From contig NZ_JASTLC010000001.1 of assembly GCF_030499575.1 (NCBI RefSeq), forward strand, positions 2,001,001 to 2,065,000: DNA of 64,000 nucleotides. The letters are read 5' to 3'. The DNA comes from Streptomyces sp. DG2A-72. GTDB lineage: Bacteria > Actinomycetota > Actinomycetes > Streptomycetales > Streptomycetaceae. The notes beneath the pieces are model-generated. The model saw only the letters and a list, made by a program, of their open reading frames with translations, did not search any database and was not told where the DNA came from. Positions 47,777 through 56,059 of this stretch are shown here, piece by piece (within the stretch, counting starts at the first letter, position 1; each line of letters begins with the position of its first letter). The translations under genes and the position numbers were made by a program.

Positions 47777-48909
47777 ATCATGGGCCTGGGCTGCGTCAAC
47801 TCGTCGTAGACGCTGAGGACTTGGGCGACGGTCTCGTCCTCGGTGGGCCAACTGGCGGCCTGCCGTGCGCCCTTCTCCTTCAGTAGTTCCCGGCGTTCGG
47901 GGTCCGCGAGGAGGCGTACTACCGCGTCGGCGAGCGCTTCCGCATCGCCGTACGGCACGAGTTCGGCGGCGTCGCCGACTAGTTCCGGGTTGCCGCCGAC
48001 TGCCGTGGCGACGAGCGGCACGCGCGCGTGGAGGGCCTCCTGCGCGAGTACGGAGCGCGATTCCCAGCGGCTGGGCAGCAGGGCGAGATCGGCGGCGGCG
48101 AGCAGTTCGCCGACGTCGTCGCGGAGCCCGATGAGCCGGACGGGCAGTCCCTCGTCCTCGATCCGCCGCTGGAGGTCGGCCCGCAGCGGGCCCTCCCCGG
48201 CGATCACGACGAGCGGCACGGGGTCGAGGCGGCGCCACGCGCGCGTGGCGTCCAGCAGCGTTTCGTAGCCCCGGTGCCGGTCGAGGGAGCCGACGGCCAT
48301 CAGCAACGGGCGGCCGGTCGCGCCGAGTTCGGCCCGCAGCTTGGGGCGCAGCCGGTCGGGGTCGTCCTGCTCGACCGGCCTGCGCGGCCCGGGCAGGGCG
48401 ACGGCGGCGAGCCGGGCGTCACGCGCACCGGTGCGGCGGGCCAGATCCACCAGGTCCGAGGACGCCCCGAGCACCACCGACGCGGCCTTCACGACCCGTC
48501 GCTCCAGCATCCGCAGCAGATGGGCGCGGGCCCCTTCGGCATGCGCGCGGTTGTGCCACGTCACGACGAGCGGAGTGCGCCGCCCGCTGAGCGCGAGCGC
48601 GGCGCGGAAGGAGGCGTGCAGCCCGTGCGCGTGCACCAGGTCGGCGTCCGCGCACACCGCCCGCAGCGCGGCCACGGAGGTCGGATCGCTGCTGCGCGGC
48701 ACATGGACGTGCTCGGCTCCGGCGCCGGTGAAGTCATAGGCGCGGTCGGCCTCGGCGGGGGCGCACACGGTCACCCGCACGCCCCGAGCGACGAGCCCCG
48801 AGGCCAGCGAACGCACGTGTGCGCTGCTGCCGGCGTTGCCTCCGCCGAGCACCTGCACGGTGCGCAGCGGCGACTGGCCGGTCGCTGAGTGGCTGCTCAC
48901 GGGGCTCAC
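47773..48909 (-). CDS. glycosyltransferase family 4 (GT-B)
   Basis: 378-aa sugar transferase. The N-terminal Rossmann domain has VQVLGGGNAGSSAHVRSLAS and DLVHAHGLHASF. The C-terminal domain has LLMAVGSLDRHRGYETLLDA, LVVIAGEGPLRADLQRRIED and the donor-binding ESRSVLAQEALHARVPLVAT. It probably adds a sugar to a lipid or polymer on the cytoplasmic face. The start is GTG 48909 (GTG 48900 is possible). The WecA/MraY-like membrane gene begins 182 nt upstream in the same direction, so both may serve one cell-envelope glycan. Confidence 0.9.
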   Translation of the reverse strand: MSPVSSHSATGQSPLRTVQVLGGGNAGSSAHVRSLASGLVARGVRVTVCAPAEADRAYDFTGAGAEHVHVPRSSDPTSVAALRAVCADADLVHAHGLHASFRAALALSGRRTPLVVTWHNRAHAEGARAHLLRMLERRVVKAASVVLGASSDLVDLARRTGARDARLAAVALPGPRRPVEQDDPDRLRPKLRAELGATGRPLLMAVGSLDRHRGYETLLDATRAWRRLDPVPLVVIAGEGPLRADLQRRIEDEGLPVRLIGLRDDVGELLAAADLALLPSRWESRSVLAQEALHARVPLVATAVGGNPELVGDAAELVPYGDAEALADAVVRLLADPERRELLKEKGARQAASWPTEDETVAQVLSVYDELTQPRPMI

Positions 48910-49091
48910 GTGGCCGGGGGCTCCTGGTTCGGCGTCGGGCGGTCACGAAGAAACGTACAGAAGGATCGAGCGGAGGGGGTGTACCGCTTGGATCCCTACG
49001 CGTACGACGTACAACACCAAGGATGCCAGGCCGTACGGGCGTTCCGTGAACCCGGAGATGACATGGCCGCACACCACGGCCCCACGGTCAC

Positions 49092-49817
49092 TCACACGAG
49101 TGAGCGAGCCGCTTCGCTGACTTGGTCTCCGTAGACCGCCGCGGCGACGACGGCTGCGGCGTGCGCCACGAGTCCCGCCCGGCCGTTGCTCGCGACGACG
49201 GCGGCACCGAGCGCCGCACCCAGCGCATGCGCTCCTGTGTCGCCGAGCATCGCCCGCTCACCGAGATCGTCGGGCAGCACGGCAGCGGCGGCTCCCACGG
49301 CGACGGCAGCCAAATCCGGTCCCTTGCGCAGCAGCCCCGGCGCTCCGAGAAGCAGCACTGCCCCCGCAGCCCTCCCGGGGCGTACGTCCACGAGGTTGAC
49401 GAAGTGCGCGGTCCCGGCGATCACGACCCCCGCGAGCACCTTGTCGACCGGCTTCTCCTTGAGCAGGGCCCCGGTGACCAGACCGGCGGCTCCGATCCCG
49501 AACAACTTGACGGCGCCGCTGGTGACTTCACCCTGCCGGAGCGCGGACAGATGGGCGCCGAAACCCCGCCGGTGGTCCCCGGCAACATCGTCATACGCCC
49601 CACACGCCCCGGCGGCGGCCACGGCGAGCGCGGCGGCGGGACGGACGTGTGCGGTGCCGAGCGTGGCCGCCACGGCCGCCGCCGGACCGGCGTACAACTC
49701 GACGGTCCGCCCGGCGTAGTTCGTGCGGTGCCAGCACTCGCCCGGGGCCTTGGCGCGGAGGACGGCGGCAGTTGCACGGGTGAGGAGGGCGGACAGACCG
49801 AGTCGGGTGATGATCAT
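49092..49817 (-). CDS. WecA/MraY-like membrane protein (reduced GlcNAc-1-P transferase family)
   Basis: 241-aa polytopic protein whose motifs follow the polyprenyl-phosphate sugar-1-P transferase order. HRTNYAGRTVELYAGP replaces the N-x-GR entry motif, YDDVAGDHRRGF is the DD motif, FVNLVDVRPGRAAGAV is the N-x-D region and AMLGDTGAHALGAALG is the GDxG motif. It is about 100 residues shorter than MraY or WecA, with fewer helices, so activity is uncertain. ATG 49817 has AGGG upstream; GTG 49841, sharing one base with the recN stop, is an alternative. Its neighbour encodes a GT4 glycosyltransferase. Confidence 0.65.
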   Translation of the reverse strand: MIITRLGLSALLTRATAAVLRAKAPGECWHRTNYAGRTVELYAGPAAAVAATLGTAHVRPAAALAVAAAGACGAYDDVAGDHRRGFGAHLSALRQGEVTSGAVKLFGIGAAGLVTGALLKEKPVDKVLAGVVIAGTAHFVNLVDVRPGRAAGAVLLLGAPGLLRKGPDLAAVAVGAAAAVLPDDLGERAMLGDTGAHALGAALGAAVVASNGRAGLVAHAAAVVAAAVYGDQVSEAARSLV

Positions 49818-49840
49818 CCGTACACCCTGAGCGGGCCCCA

Positions 49841-51571
49841 CTACACGTCCGCCCGAGCCGTCGCCAGCAACTCCTCCGCATGTGCCCGGGCCGTCTCCGA
49901 GTCCTCCTGGCCGGCGAGCATCCGGGACAACTCCCGGATCCGCTCCTCCCCTTCGAGGACCTTCACCCCGGACCGGGTGACGGACCCGTCGTTGGTCTTC
50001 TCGACCAGCAGCTGCCGATCGGCGAACGCGGCGACCTGCGGCAGATGCGTCACGACGACGACCTGCGCGGTCTTGGCGAGCCGAGCCAGCCGCCGCCCGA
50101 TCTCCACGGCCGCCTTGCCACCGACACCCGCGTCGACCTCGTCGAAGAGATAGGTCGGCACCGGATCGGTCCCCGCGAACACGACCTCCACGGCCAGCAT
50201 CACGCGCGACAGCTCACCACCGGACGCCCCCTTGGCGATGGGCCGGGGCGGCGCGCCCGGATGCGGGGCGAGCAGCAGCTCGACCTCGTCTGCGCCCGAC
50301 GGCCCGTACGCGACCGTACGCCCGCCGACCTCGACCCCCTCGGGGTCCTCGGTCTGCCGGATGTCGAACGACACGCGCGCGTGCGGCATGGCCAGCGAGG
50401 CCAGCTCGGCGGTCACCGCGGCGGCGAACCGCTCGGCGGCCTCCGCCCGCGCATCCGTCAACGCCTGCGCCAGTCCGCCCAGTTCGGCCCGCAGCGCATC
50501 CCGCTCGGCGGTCAGCTCGTCGAGCCGCTCGTCGTCGCCGTCCAGCTCGGTGAGCCGCGCGGCGCCCTGCTCGGCCCAGGCGAGCACGGAGGCGACATCC
50601 TCGCCGTACTTCCGGGTCAGGGCGCTGAGAGCGGCCCGCCGCTCCTCCACGGCGGCCAGCCGCAAGGGATCGGCATCCAGATCGTCGGCGTACCCCGCCA
50701 GCTCCCCGGCCACATCTCCCAGCAGAATCCCGATCTCCCCGATCCGGTCCGCCAGCGCGGCCAGCGCCGGATCGTGCGACCGCACCGCGTCCAACGCCCG
50801 CTGCGCCCCCGCGACGAGCGTCGCCGCGTCGACCCCCTCCGGATCCTCCGGATTCCCGGCGAGGGCGGCATGCCCGGCCGTCGCGGCGGACGCCAGCGCC
50901 TCCGCGTGCCCCAGCCGCTCGGCCTCCTCCGCCAGTTCGACGTCCTCACCGGCACGCGGCTCGACGCCCGCGATCTCCTCGAGCCCGTACCGCAGCATGT
51001 CGGCTTCCTGAGCCCGCTCACGCGCGCGCGTGGTGATCTCGTCGAGCTCCGCGGAGACGGCCCGCAGCCGCCGATACGCCTCCCCGTACTTGGCGAGCGG
51101 CCCTGCGACGGCCTCTCCCGCATACCGGTCGAGCGCCTGCCGCTGCCGGGACAGCTTCAGCAATCCCTGCTGATCGGTCTGCCCATGCACGGCCACCAGC
51201 TCATCGGCCAGCTCCGCCAGCACCCCGACCGGCACACTCCGCCCACCGAGATGCGCCCGCGACCGCCCTTCGGCGGAAACGGTACGGCTGATCAACAGCG
51301 CCCCGTCATCAAGCTCCGCCCCGGCCTCCTCGGCCCGTACGGCGGCGGAGGCACCCTCGGGCACGCCGATCCGCCCCTCCACGACCGCCTTCTCGGACCC
51401 GATCCGCACGAGCGCCGGATCGGCCCGCCCCCCGAGCAGCAGCCCGAGGCTGGTGACGACCATGGTCTTACCGGCACCGGTCTCACCGGTGACAGCGGTG
51501 AACCCCGGCGACAACTCGACGACCGCATCATCGATGACTCCGAGCGACCGTATCCGCATCTCCTCCAACAC
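49841..51571 (-). CDS. recN: DNA repair protein RecN
   Basis: 576-aa SMC-like ATPase acting in double-strand break repair. N-terminal half-domain: MRIRSLGVIDDAVVELSPGF, Walker A AVTGETGAGKTMVVTSLGLL. The central 270 residues are coiled coil. The C-terminal half has ASGGELSRVMLAVEVVF (signature), PTYLFDEVDAGVGGKAAVEI (Walker B) and VVVTHLPQVAAFAD. GTG 51571 has AAGG 8 nt upstream; the open frame extends 57 codons further but runs through the dispersed repeat and is not coding. It follows nadK in the same direction (nadK-recN is a common actinobacterial order). Confidence 0.94.
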   Translation of the reverse strand: MLEEMRIRSLGVIDDAVVELSPGFTAVTGETGAGKTMVVTSLGLLLGGRADPALVRIGSEKAVVEGRIGVPEGASAAVRAEEAGAELDDGALLISRTVSAEGRSRAHLGGRSVPVGVLAELADELVAVHGQTDQQGLLKLSRQRQALDRYAGEAVAGPLAKYGEAYRRLRAVSAELDEITTRARERAQEADMLRYGLEEIAGVEPRAGEDVELAEEAERLGHAEALASAATAGHAALAGNPEDPEGVDAATLVAGAQRALDAVRSHDPALAALADRIGEIGILLGDVAGELAGYADDLDADPLRLAAVEERRAALSALTRKYGEDVASVLAWAEQGAARLTELDGDDERLDELTAERDALRAELGGLAQALTDARAEAAERFAAAVTAELASLAMPHARVSFDIRQTEDPEGVEVGGRTVAYGPSGADEVELLLAPHPGAPPRPIAKGASGGELSRVMLAVEVVFAGTDPVPTYLFDEVDAGVGGKAAVEIGRRLARLAKTAQVVVVTHLPQVAAFADRQLLVEKTNDGSVTRSGVKVLEGEERIRELSRMLAGQEDSETARAHAEELLATARADV

Positions 51572-51643
51572 GGACACGACCTTACGAGGTAGAGCAGCAA
51601 GAGTGCGAGGCACCCTGTCACCCACGGGAGTGGACCGACCCAA

Positions 51644-51688
51644 AGGGGCGCGGGGAACTGCGCGACAAGCCACAACGAACCCGCAGCC
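51644..51688 (-). repeat. 45-nt dispersed intergenic repeat, copy 2 (inverted)
   Basis: Reverse complement of 18102-18146, identical over 45 nt. It begins AGGGGCGCGGGGAACTGCGC on the plus strand and lies in the 149-nt gap between recN and nadK. CGCGGGGAACTGCGCG could fold. Confidence 0.85.
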
Positions 51689-51720
51689 CCCAACGCTCCG
51701 AAGCCACCCCCCACAACCGG

Positions 51721-52626
51721 CTAATGCGGCGCCCCTCGCCACCCGGAAACCGGCAACGCAAACTTGGCCACCAGCCGGTCAGTGAACGACGCATGATGCA
51801 ACCGAGCCAACCGCACCGGCACAGCCCCCCGCCGCACCTCAACCCGAGCCCCCGCAGGCAACTCCACGGTCCGCCGCCCGTCACACCACAACACACCCGG
51901 CGGAATATGCGGCAGAACCTCCACCGCCAGCACAGAATCCGGCGAAGTGACCAACGGCTTCGCAAACAACGCATGCGCCGAGATCGGCACCATCAACAGC
52001 GCCTCAACCTCAGGCCACACCACAGGCCCGCCGGCAGAAAACGCATACGCGGTAGACCCAGTAGGCGTCGACAGCACAATCCCGTCGCACCCGAACCCCG
52101 TCACCGGCCGCCCATCAATCTCCAGCACGACCTCGAGCAGCTTCTCGGCGCCCGCCTTCTGCACCGCCGCCTCGTTCAGCGCCCAGTCCGTATGCACGAT
52201 GTCCCCGTTGCTGTGCACGACGACATCGACGGTCATCCGCTCCTCGACCTCGTACGCCTTCGTCACCACCCGGTCGACAACCTTGTCGAGATCGTCCCGC
52301 TCGGCCTCGGCGAGGAAACCGACCCGCCCGAGATTGACGCCGAGCATCGGCACCCCGGACGCCCGCGCGAACTCGGCGCCGCGCAGCAACGTCCCGTCGC
52401 CGCCCAGCACGATCAGCAGCTCACACCCGTCGAGGCACTGCGCAGTCGCCTCCTTGACCAGCTCCACCTCGTCGGGCAAGGGCAGGTCACGCGCCTCGTA
52501 CTCCAGGACGCGCACCCCGATACCCTCCCGCAGCAACCCCTTGACCACGAGCTCGGCGCTGCGGATCGCCGCAGGCCGGCCGGTGTGGGCGAGCAGAAAA
52601 ACAGTACGAGCTCGGTTCTGTGTCAA
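51721..52626 (-). CDS. nadK: NAD kinase
   Basis: 301-aa enzyme phosphorylating NAD to NADP. The diagnostic LLIVLGGDGTLLRGAEFARA, the NE-region ALNEAAVQKAG, and GFGCDGIVLSTPTGSTAYAF are all intact. The TTG start at 52626 overlaps the tlyA stop (TTGA), a rare start codon but consistent with translational coupling. tlyA-nadK-recN is a conserved actinobacterial order. Confidence 0.94.
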   Translation of the reverse strand: MTQNRARTVFLLAHTGRPAAIRSAELVVKGLLREGIGVRVLEYEARDLPLPDEVELVKEATAQCLDGCELLIVLGGDGTLLRGAEFARASGVPMLGVNLGRVGFLAEAERDDLDKVVDRVVTKAYEVEERMTVDVVVHSNGDIVHTDWALNEAAVQKAGAEKLLEVVLEIDGRPVTGFGCDGIVLSTPTGSTAYAFSAGGPVVWPEVEALLMVPISAHALFAKPLVTSPDSVLAVEVLPHIPPGVLWCDGRRTVELPAGARVEVRRGAVPVRLARLHHASFTDRLVAKFALPVSGWRGAPH

Positions 52627-53438
52627 CGCGGCCCCTCCGCCACTGCACGGTCAACGTCGGCCGGGTCCAGTTCGGCTGCTCCGGCCCGCATCCACAGAAA
52701 GTACTCGACATTCCCGGAGGGCCCGGGCAGCGGACTGGCGGTGACGCCTTTCACGCCGAGTCCGAGATCCCAGGCCCGCCGGGCGACACCCCGTACGGCC
52801 TCGGCCCTCAGCTCCGGACTGCGCACCACGCCCCCGCTCCCCAGCCGCTCCTTCCCCACCTCGAACTGCGGCTTGACCATCATCACCAGATCGGCGTCCG
52901 ACCGCACGCACCGCACCAGGGCGGGCAGCACCAGTCCGAGCGGGATGAAGGACAGATCCCCCACGACAAGATCCACGGGCTCCCCATCGATCGCCTCAAG
53001 CGTCAACTCGCGTACGTTCGTACGGTCCTTGACGGTGACGCGTTCATCGCTCTGCAGAGTCCACGCGAGTTGTCCGTATCCGACGTCCACGGCGACGACC
53101 TGCGCGGCTCCGGTCCGCAGCAGGACGTCCGTGAAGCCACCCGTGGACGCGCCGGCGTCGAGCGCCCGACGCCCCTCGACGACCAGCCCCTGCTCCATGA
53201 AGACCCGCAGCGCACCGGCGAGCTTGTGGCCGCCCCGCGACACGTACTCCGGGTCGCCGGAGTCCGTCTGGACCACGATCGCCGCCGCGGTCTCCACCTG
53301 CGTGGCCGGTTTGGTCGCGACGGTCTTGCCGACACTCACGCGCCCTGCGGCGATCAGCTGGCTGGCATGCTCACGCGAGCGCGCGAGCTTCCGGCGGACC
53401 AGCTCCGCATCGAGACGGCGGCGTGCGACTCCTGCCAC
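52623..53438 (-). CDS. tlyA: TlyA-family rRNA 2'-O-methyltransferase / haemolysin-like
   Basis: 271-aa protein with an N-terminal S4 RNA-binding domain (RRLDAELVRRKLARSREHAS, LIAAGRVSVGKTVATKPATQ) and a FtsJ-type methyltransferase domain. The SAM-binding segment is ALDAGASTGGFTDVLLRTGA; VDLVVGDLSFIPLGLVLPAL and VMMVKPQFEVGKERLGSGGV carry the K-D-K-E residues. In mycobacteria TlyA methylates 16S and 23S rRNA and confers capreomycin sensitivity. GTG 53438 is preceded by a short spacer after the gene at 53453. Confidence 0.92.
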   Translation of the reverse strand: MAGVARRRLDAELVRRKLARSREHASQLIAAGRVSVGKTVATKPATQVETAAAIVVQTDSGDPEYVSRGGHKLAGALRVFMEQGLVVEGRRALDAGASTGGFTDVLLRTGAAQVVAVDVGYGQLAWTLQSDERVTVKDRTNVRELTLEAIDGEPVDLVVGDLSFIPLGLVLPALVRCVRSDADLVMMVKPQFEVGKERLGSGGVVRSPELRAEAVRGVARRAWDLGLGVKGVTASPLPGPSGNVEYFLWMRAGAAELDPADVDRAVAEGPR

Positions 53439-53452
53439 GTTCGGTTCAGCTC

Positions 53453-53740
53453 CTATGTCCGTTGTCCGTACGACGTCGGGGGCGCCGGAGGACCCGGGCG
53501 GGCGTCGAGCGCGGTGAGCGCGTCACGCAGTCCCCGATGTACATCCTCGTACACCTCCACGTGTCCGTCCGTGGCGAGGTGGTCGGTATCGCCGAGCCGC
53601 TCCAGCTGGGCGTCGACGTCGGCGTTGCCGGTGGGGGTGCGCGGGACGTTCAGCGGGGCGGGGCCGGCGGGGTCGTACTCGGGCTCGACCGGCGCCGTCT
53701 CCTCCTCCGGGATCTCGGTCCCCGGCAGTGAGTCGCTCAT
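53453..53740 (-). CDS. small conserved acidic protein upstream of tlyA
   Basis: 95-aa protein, very acidic and Pro-rich in the first half (EIPEEETAPVEPEYDPAGPA). A short helical pair follows: DVDAQLERLGDTDHLATDGH and VEVYEDVHRGLRDALTALDA. No catalytic motif or membrane segment is visible. The ATG at 53740 begins 42 nt from the divergent SCP2 gene. It is found with tlyA in actinobacteria (from memory); function is unknown. Confidence 0.8.
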   Translation of the reverse strand: MSDSLPGTEIPEEETAPVEPEYDPAGPAPLNVPRTPTGNADVDAQLERLGDTDHLATDGHVEVYEDVHRGLRDALTALDARPGPPAPPTSYGQRT

Positions 53741-53768
53741 GCCCTGACGCTACCCCGAACCGCTGGGG

Positions 53769-53774
53769 TACCGT
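53769..53774 (+). promoter_or_regulatory. -10 element before the SCP2 gene
   Basis: TACCGT lies 8 nt before the ATG at 53783, with no ribosome site in between; probably leaderless. Confidence 0.4.
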
Positions 53775-53782
53775 CGATCTCG

Positions 53783-54130
53783 ATGGCCACGATTGAGGAG
53801 TGCCGCGCCGCACTCGAAAAGCTCTCGGACAACATGCAGGACGCCGAGGGGGACGCCCGCACGGCCGCAGCCCTGGAACGCTCGGTGAGCTGCCACATCA
53901 CCGACCTGGACGTCACGTTCGCGGGACGCATGACGGGCGGCCGGATCGAGGTCCACGAGACCCTCCAGGGCCCACCCCAGGAGAAGGCCCAGATCAGGTT
54001 CAGCCTGGCCGGCGACGACCTGGTGGCACTGGTCGACGGCGAGCTGAACTTCGCGAAGGCCTGGGGCTCGGGCCGGGTGAAGCTGCACGCGAGCCTGCGC
54101 GACCTGCTCGTCCTCAGGAAGCTTCTGTAG
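53783..54130 (+). CDS. SCP2 sterol-carrier-like protein
   Basis: 115-aa lipid-binding protein of the SCP2 fold. It has an N-terminal helix (ATIEECRAALEKLSDNMQ), a beta-sheet segment (HITDLDVTFAGRMTGGRIEV) and the closing helix pair with LAGDDLVALVDGELNFAKAW and VKLHASLRDLLVLRKLL. It probably binds a hydrophobic ligand. The last 17 nt overlap the stop region of the convergent siderophore ABC ATPase gene. Confidence 0.85.
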   Translation: MATIEECRAALEKLSDNMQDAEGDARTAAALERSVSCHITDLDVTFAGRMTGGRIEVHETLQGPPQEKAQIRFSLAGDDLVALVDGELNFAKAWGSGRVKLHASLRDLLVLRKLL

Positions 54131-55022
54131 CGGCGACCTTCCTGTCGTCGGTCCGCGCCTTCCGCGCGGCCGGCACCACCAGCGGCGTCCCCGTCTCCGG
54201 GTCGTCGATGACCTGGCAGCGCAGCCCGAAGACCTCCTCGACCAGCTCCGCGGTGACGATGTCGTTCGGAGCGCCCTCGGCGATGATCGCCCCGTCCTTC
54301 AGGGCGATGAGGTGGGTGGCGTACCGGGCGGCATGGTTGAGGTCGTGGAGTACGGCGACCAGCGTGCGCCCCTGCTCCTCATGCAGCTCCGCACAGAGAT
54401 CGAGCACGTCGATCTGATGCTGGATGTCGAGATACGTCGTCGGCTCGTCCAGCAGCAGCAACGGCGTCTGCTGCGCCAGCGCCATCGCGATCCACACGCG
54501 CTGCCGCTGACCGCCGGACAATTCGTCGACATAGCGATCGGCCAGCTCGGCGACGCCGGTCTGCTGCATCGACTCCTGTACGACCCGCTCGTCCTCGGTC
54601 GACCACTGGCGCAGGATCCCCTGGTGCGGGTACCGGCCGCGGCCCACCAGGTCGGCGACCGTGATTCCGTCGGGCGCGATCGACGACTGCGGCAGCAGGC
54701 CCAGCGTCCGCGCGACCTTCTTCGCGGGCATCGACTGGATGACCGAGCCGTCGAGCAGCACTCGGCCCCGGCTGGGCTTCAGCATCCGTGACAGCGCCCG
54801 CAGCAGCGTGGACTTGCCGCACGCGTTCGGGCCGACGATCACCGTGAAGGAGTTGTCGGGTATCTCCACCGACAACTGCTCGGCGATGACGCGCTGGTCG
54901 TAGGCGAGGGTGACGTCCTCGGCGGACAGGCGGTTCACGGTGCTCCTCTTGGTGTTCTCGTTCGCAGTGCCACGCGTCGTCTTCGCAGCGCTCATGTCCG
55001 CCGTTTTCCTCGGAGCCCTCAT
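54114..55022 (-). CDS. iron-siderophore ABC transporter ATP-binding protein (FepC type)
   Basis: 302-aa ATPase. Walker A VIVGPNACGKSTLLRALSRM, Q-loop LGLLPQSSIAPDGITVADLV, signature YVDELSGGQRQRVWIAMALA, Walker B LLLLDEPTTYLDIQHQIDVL and H-loop VAVLHDLNHAARYA are complete. YPHQGILRQWS is typical of FepC. The ATG at 55022 overlaps the permease stop by 4 nt. A 30-residue basic N-terminal extension precedes the fold. Third gene of a leftward operon under an iron box. Confidence 0.92.
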   Translation of the reverse strand: MRAPRKTADMSAAKTTRGTANENTKRSTVNRLSAEDVTLAYDQRVIAEQLSVEIPDNSFTVIVGPNACGKSTLLRALSRMLKPSRGRVLLDGSVIQSMPAKKVARTLGLLPQSSIAPDGITVADLVGRGRYPHQGILRQWSTEDERVVQESMQQTGVAELADRYVDELSGGQRQRVWIAMALAQQTPLLLLDEPTTYLDIQHQIDVLDLCAELHEEQGRTLVAVLHDLNHAARYATHLIALKDGAIIAEGAPNDIVTAELVEEVFGLRCQVIDDPETGTPLVVPAARKARTDDRKVAATEAS

Positions 55023-56059
55023 ATCCGCCCCGCCTTGCGCTCGGTGACCAGCAGCCACAGCAGATAGACGCCGCCGACCACTCCGGTGACCACGCCCACG
55101 GGCAGCTGGTCGGCGCCGAACACCCGTTGTGAGGCCCAGTCGGCGATGACCAGCAGCGCGGCGCCCATGCACAGGGACGGCAGCAGATTCGGCCCGGGTG
55201 AGCGGGTCAGGCGCCGGGCGAGCTGGGGGGCGGTGAGCGCGACGAAGCTGACGGGCCCGGCGGCGGCGGTCGCGGCCGCGGTGAGCAGTACGGCGGCCAC
55301 CATCAGCAGCATCCGGACGCGCTCGACGCGCACCCCGAGGGCGTTCGACACGTCGTCGCCCATCTCCATCATCCGCAGAGCGCGCGCATTGGCGAGAACC
55401 AGCGGCACGAGCACGGCGCACAGCCAGAGCAGCGGCCAGACCTGTTCCCAGTCACGGCCGTTGAGGGACCCGGTCATCCAGACGACCGCACGGGCCGCGT
55501 CGACCAGGTCGGCCTTGGTGAGCAGATAGCCGTTGACCGCCGTCACGATCGCGGACACACCGATACCGACCAGCACCAGTCGATACCCGTGCACACCCCG
55601 CTTCCAGGCGAGCAGATAGATGGCCAGACCGGTCACCAGACCGCCCACCAGCGCCCCGACGGTGACCTGGGCCGCGCTGCCCGACATCAGCACGATCACG
55701 ACCAGCGCACCGGCCGTCGCACCCTGCCCGAGGCCGAGGATGTCCGGACTGCCCAGCGGATTACGGGAGATGGCCTGGAACAGCGCACCGCCCAGCCCCA
55801 GCGAGGCACCCACCAGGAGCCCGACCAGGACCCGCGGCAGCCGCAGATCGTTGACGATGAACTCCTGCCCCGCATTGCCGTTGCCCACCAGCGTCTTGAG
55901 CACATCGCCCACCGAGATGGGGAAGTCGCCGGTGCCGATCAGCAGGACGCTCGCGACGAGTGCGGCGAGCAGCAGCAGGGCTACGACGGTGAAGGCACGG
56001 ACGTCCAGCCGGACGGAGAGCCCGCCGGGCGTCCTGATGGCACGGTTGGTCGTCTTCAC
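55019..56059 (-). CDS. FecCD-type siderophore permease (second)
   Basis: 346-aa polytopic permease with about nine helices. The family block LRLPRVLVGLLVGASLGLGG with ALFQAISRNPLGSPDILG and GPVSFVALTAPQLARRL (coupling-helix region for the ATPase) are clear. GTG 56059 overlaps the preceding permease stop as GTGA. It forms a heterodimer with the product of 56056-57099. Confidence 0.92.
   Translation of the reverse strand: MKTTNRAIRTPGGLSVRLDVRAFTVVALLLLAALVASVLLIGTGDFPISVGDVLKTLVGNGNAGQEFIVNDLRLPRVLVGLLVGASLGLGGALFQAISRNPLGSPDILGLGQGATAGALVVIVLMSGSAAQVTVGALVGGLVTGLAIYLLAWKRGVHGYRLVLVGIGVSAIVTAVNGYLLTKADLVDAARAVVWMTGSLNGRDWEQVWPLLWLCAVLVPLVLANARALRMMEMGDDVSNALGVRVERVRMLLMVAAVLLTAAATAAAGPVSFVALTAPQLARRLTRSPGPNLLPSLCMGAALLVIADWASQRVFGADQLPVGVVTGVVGGVYLLWLLVTERKAGRI

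Noticed and set aside
45080..48238. 1052-codon leftward open frame
   Set aside because: Only its last 320 codons match a real protein (LLM oxidoreductase from ATG 46039); the rest is the antisense of the PucR gene in GC-rich DNA, with Arg/Gly/Ala-rich nonsense.
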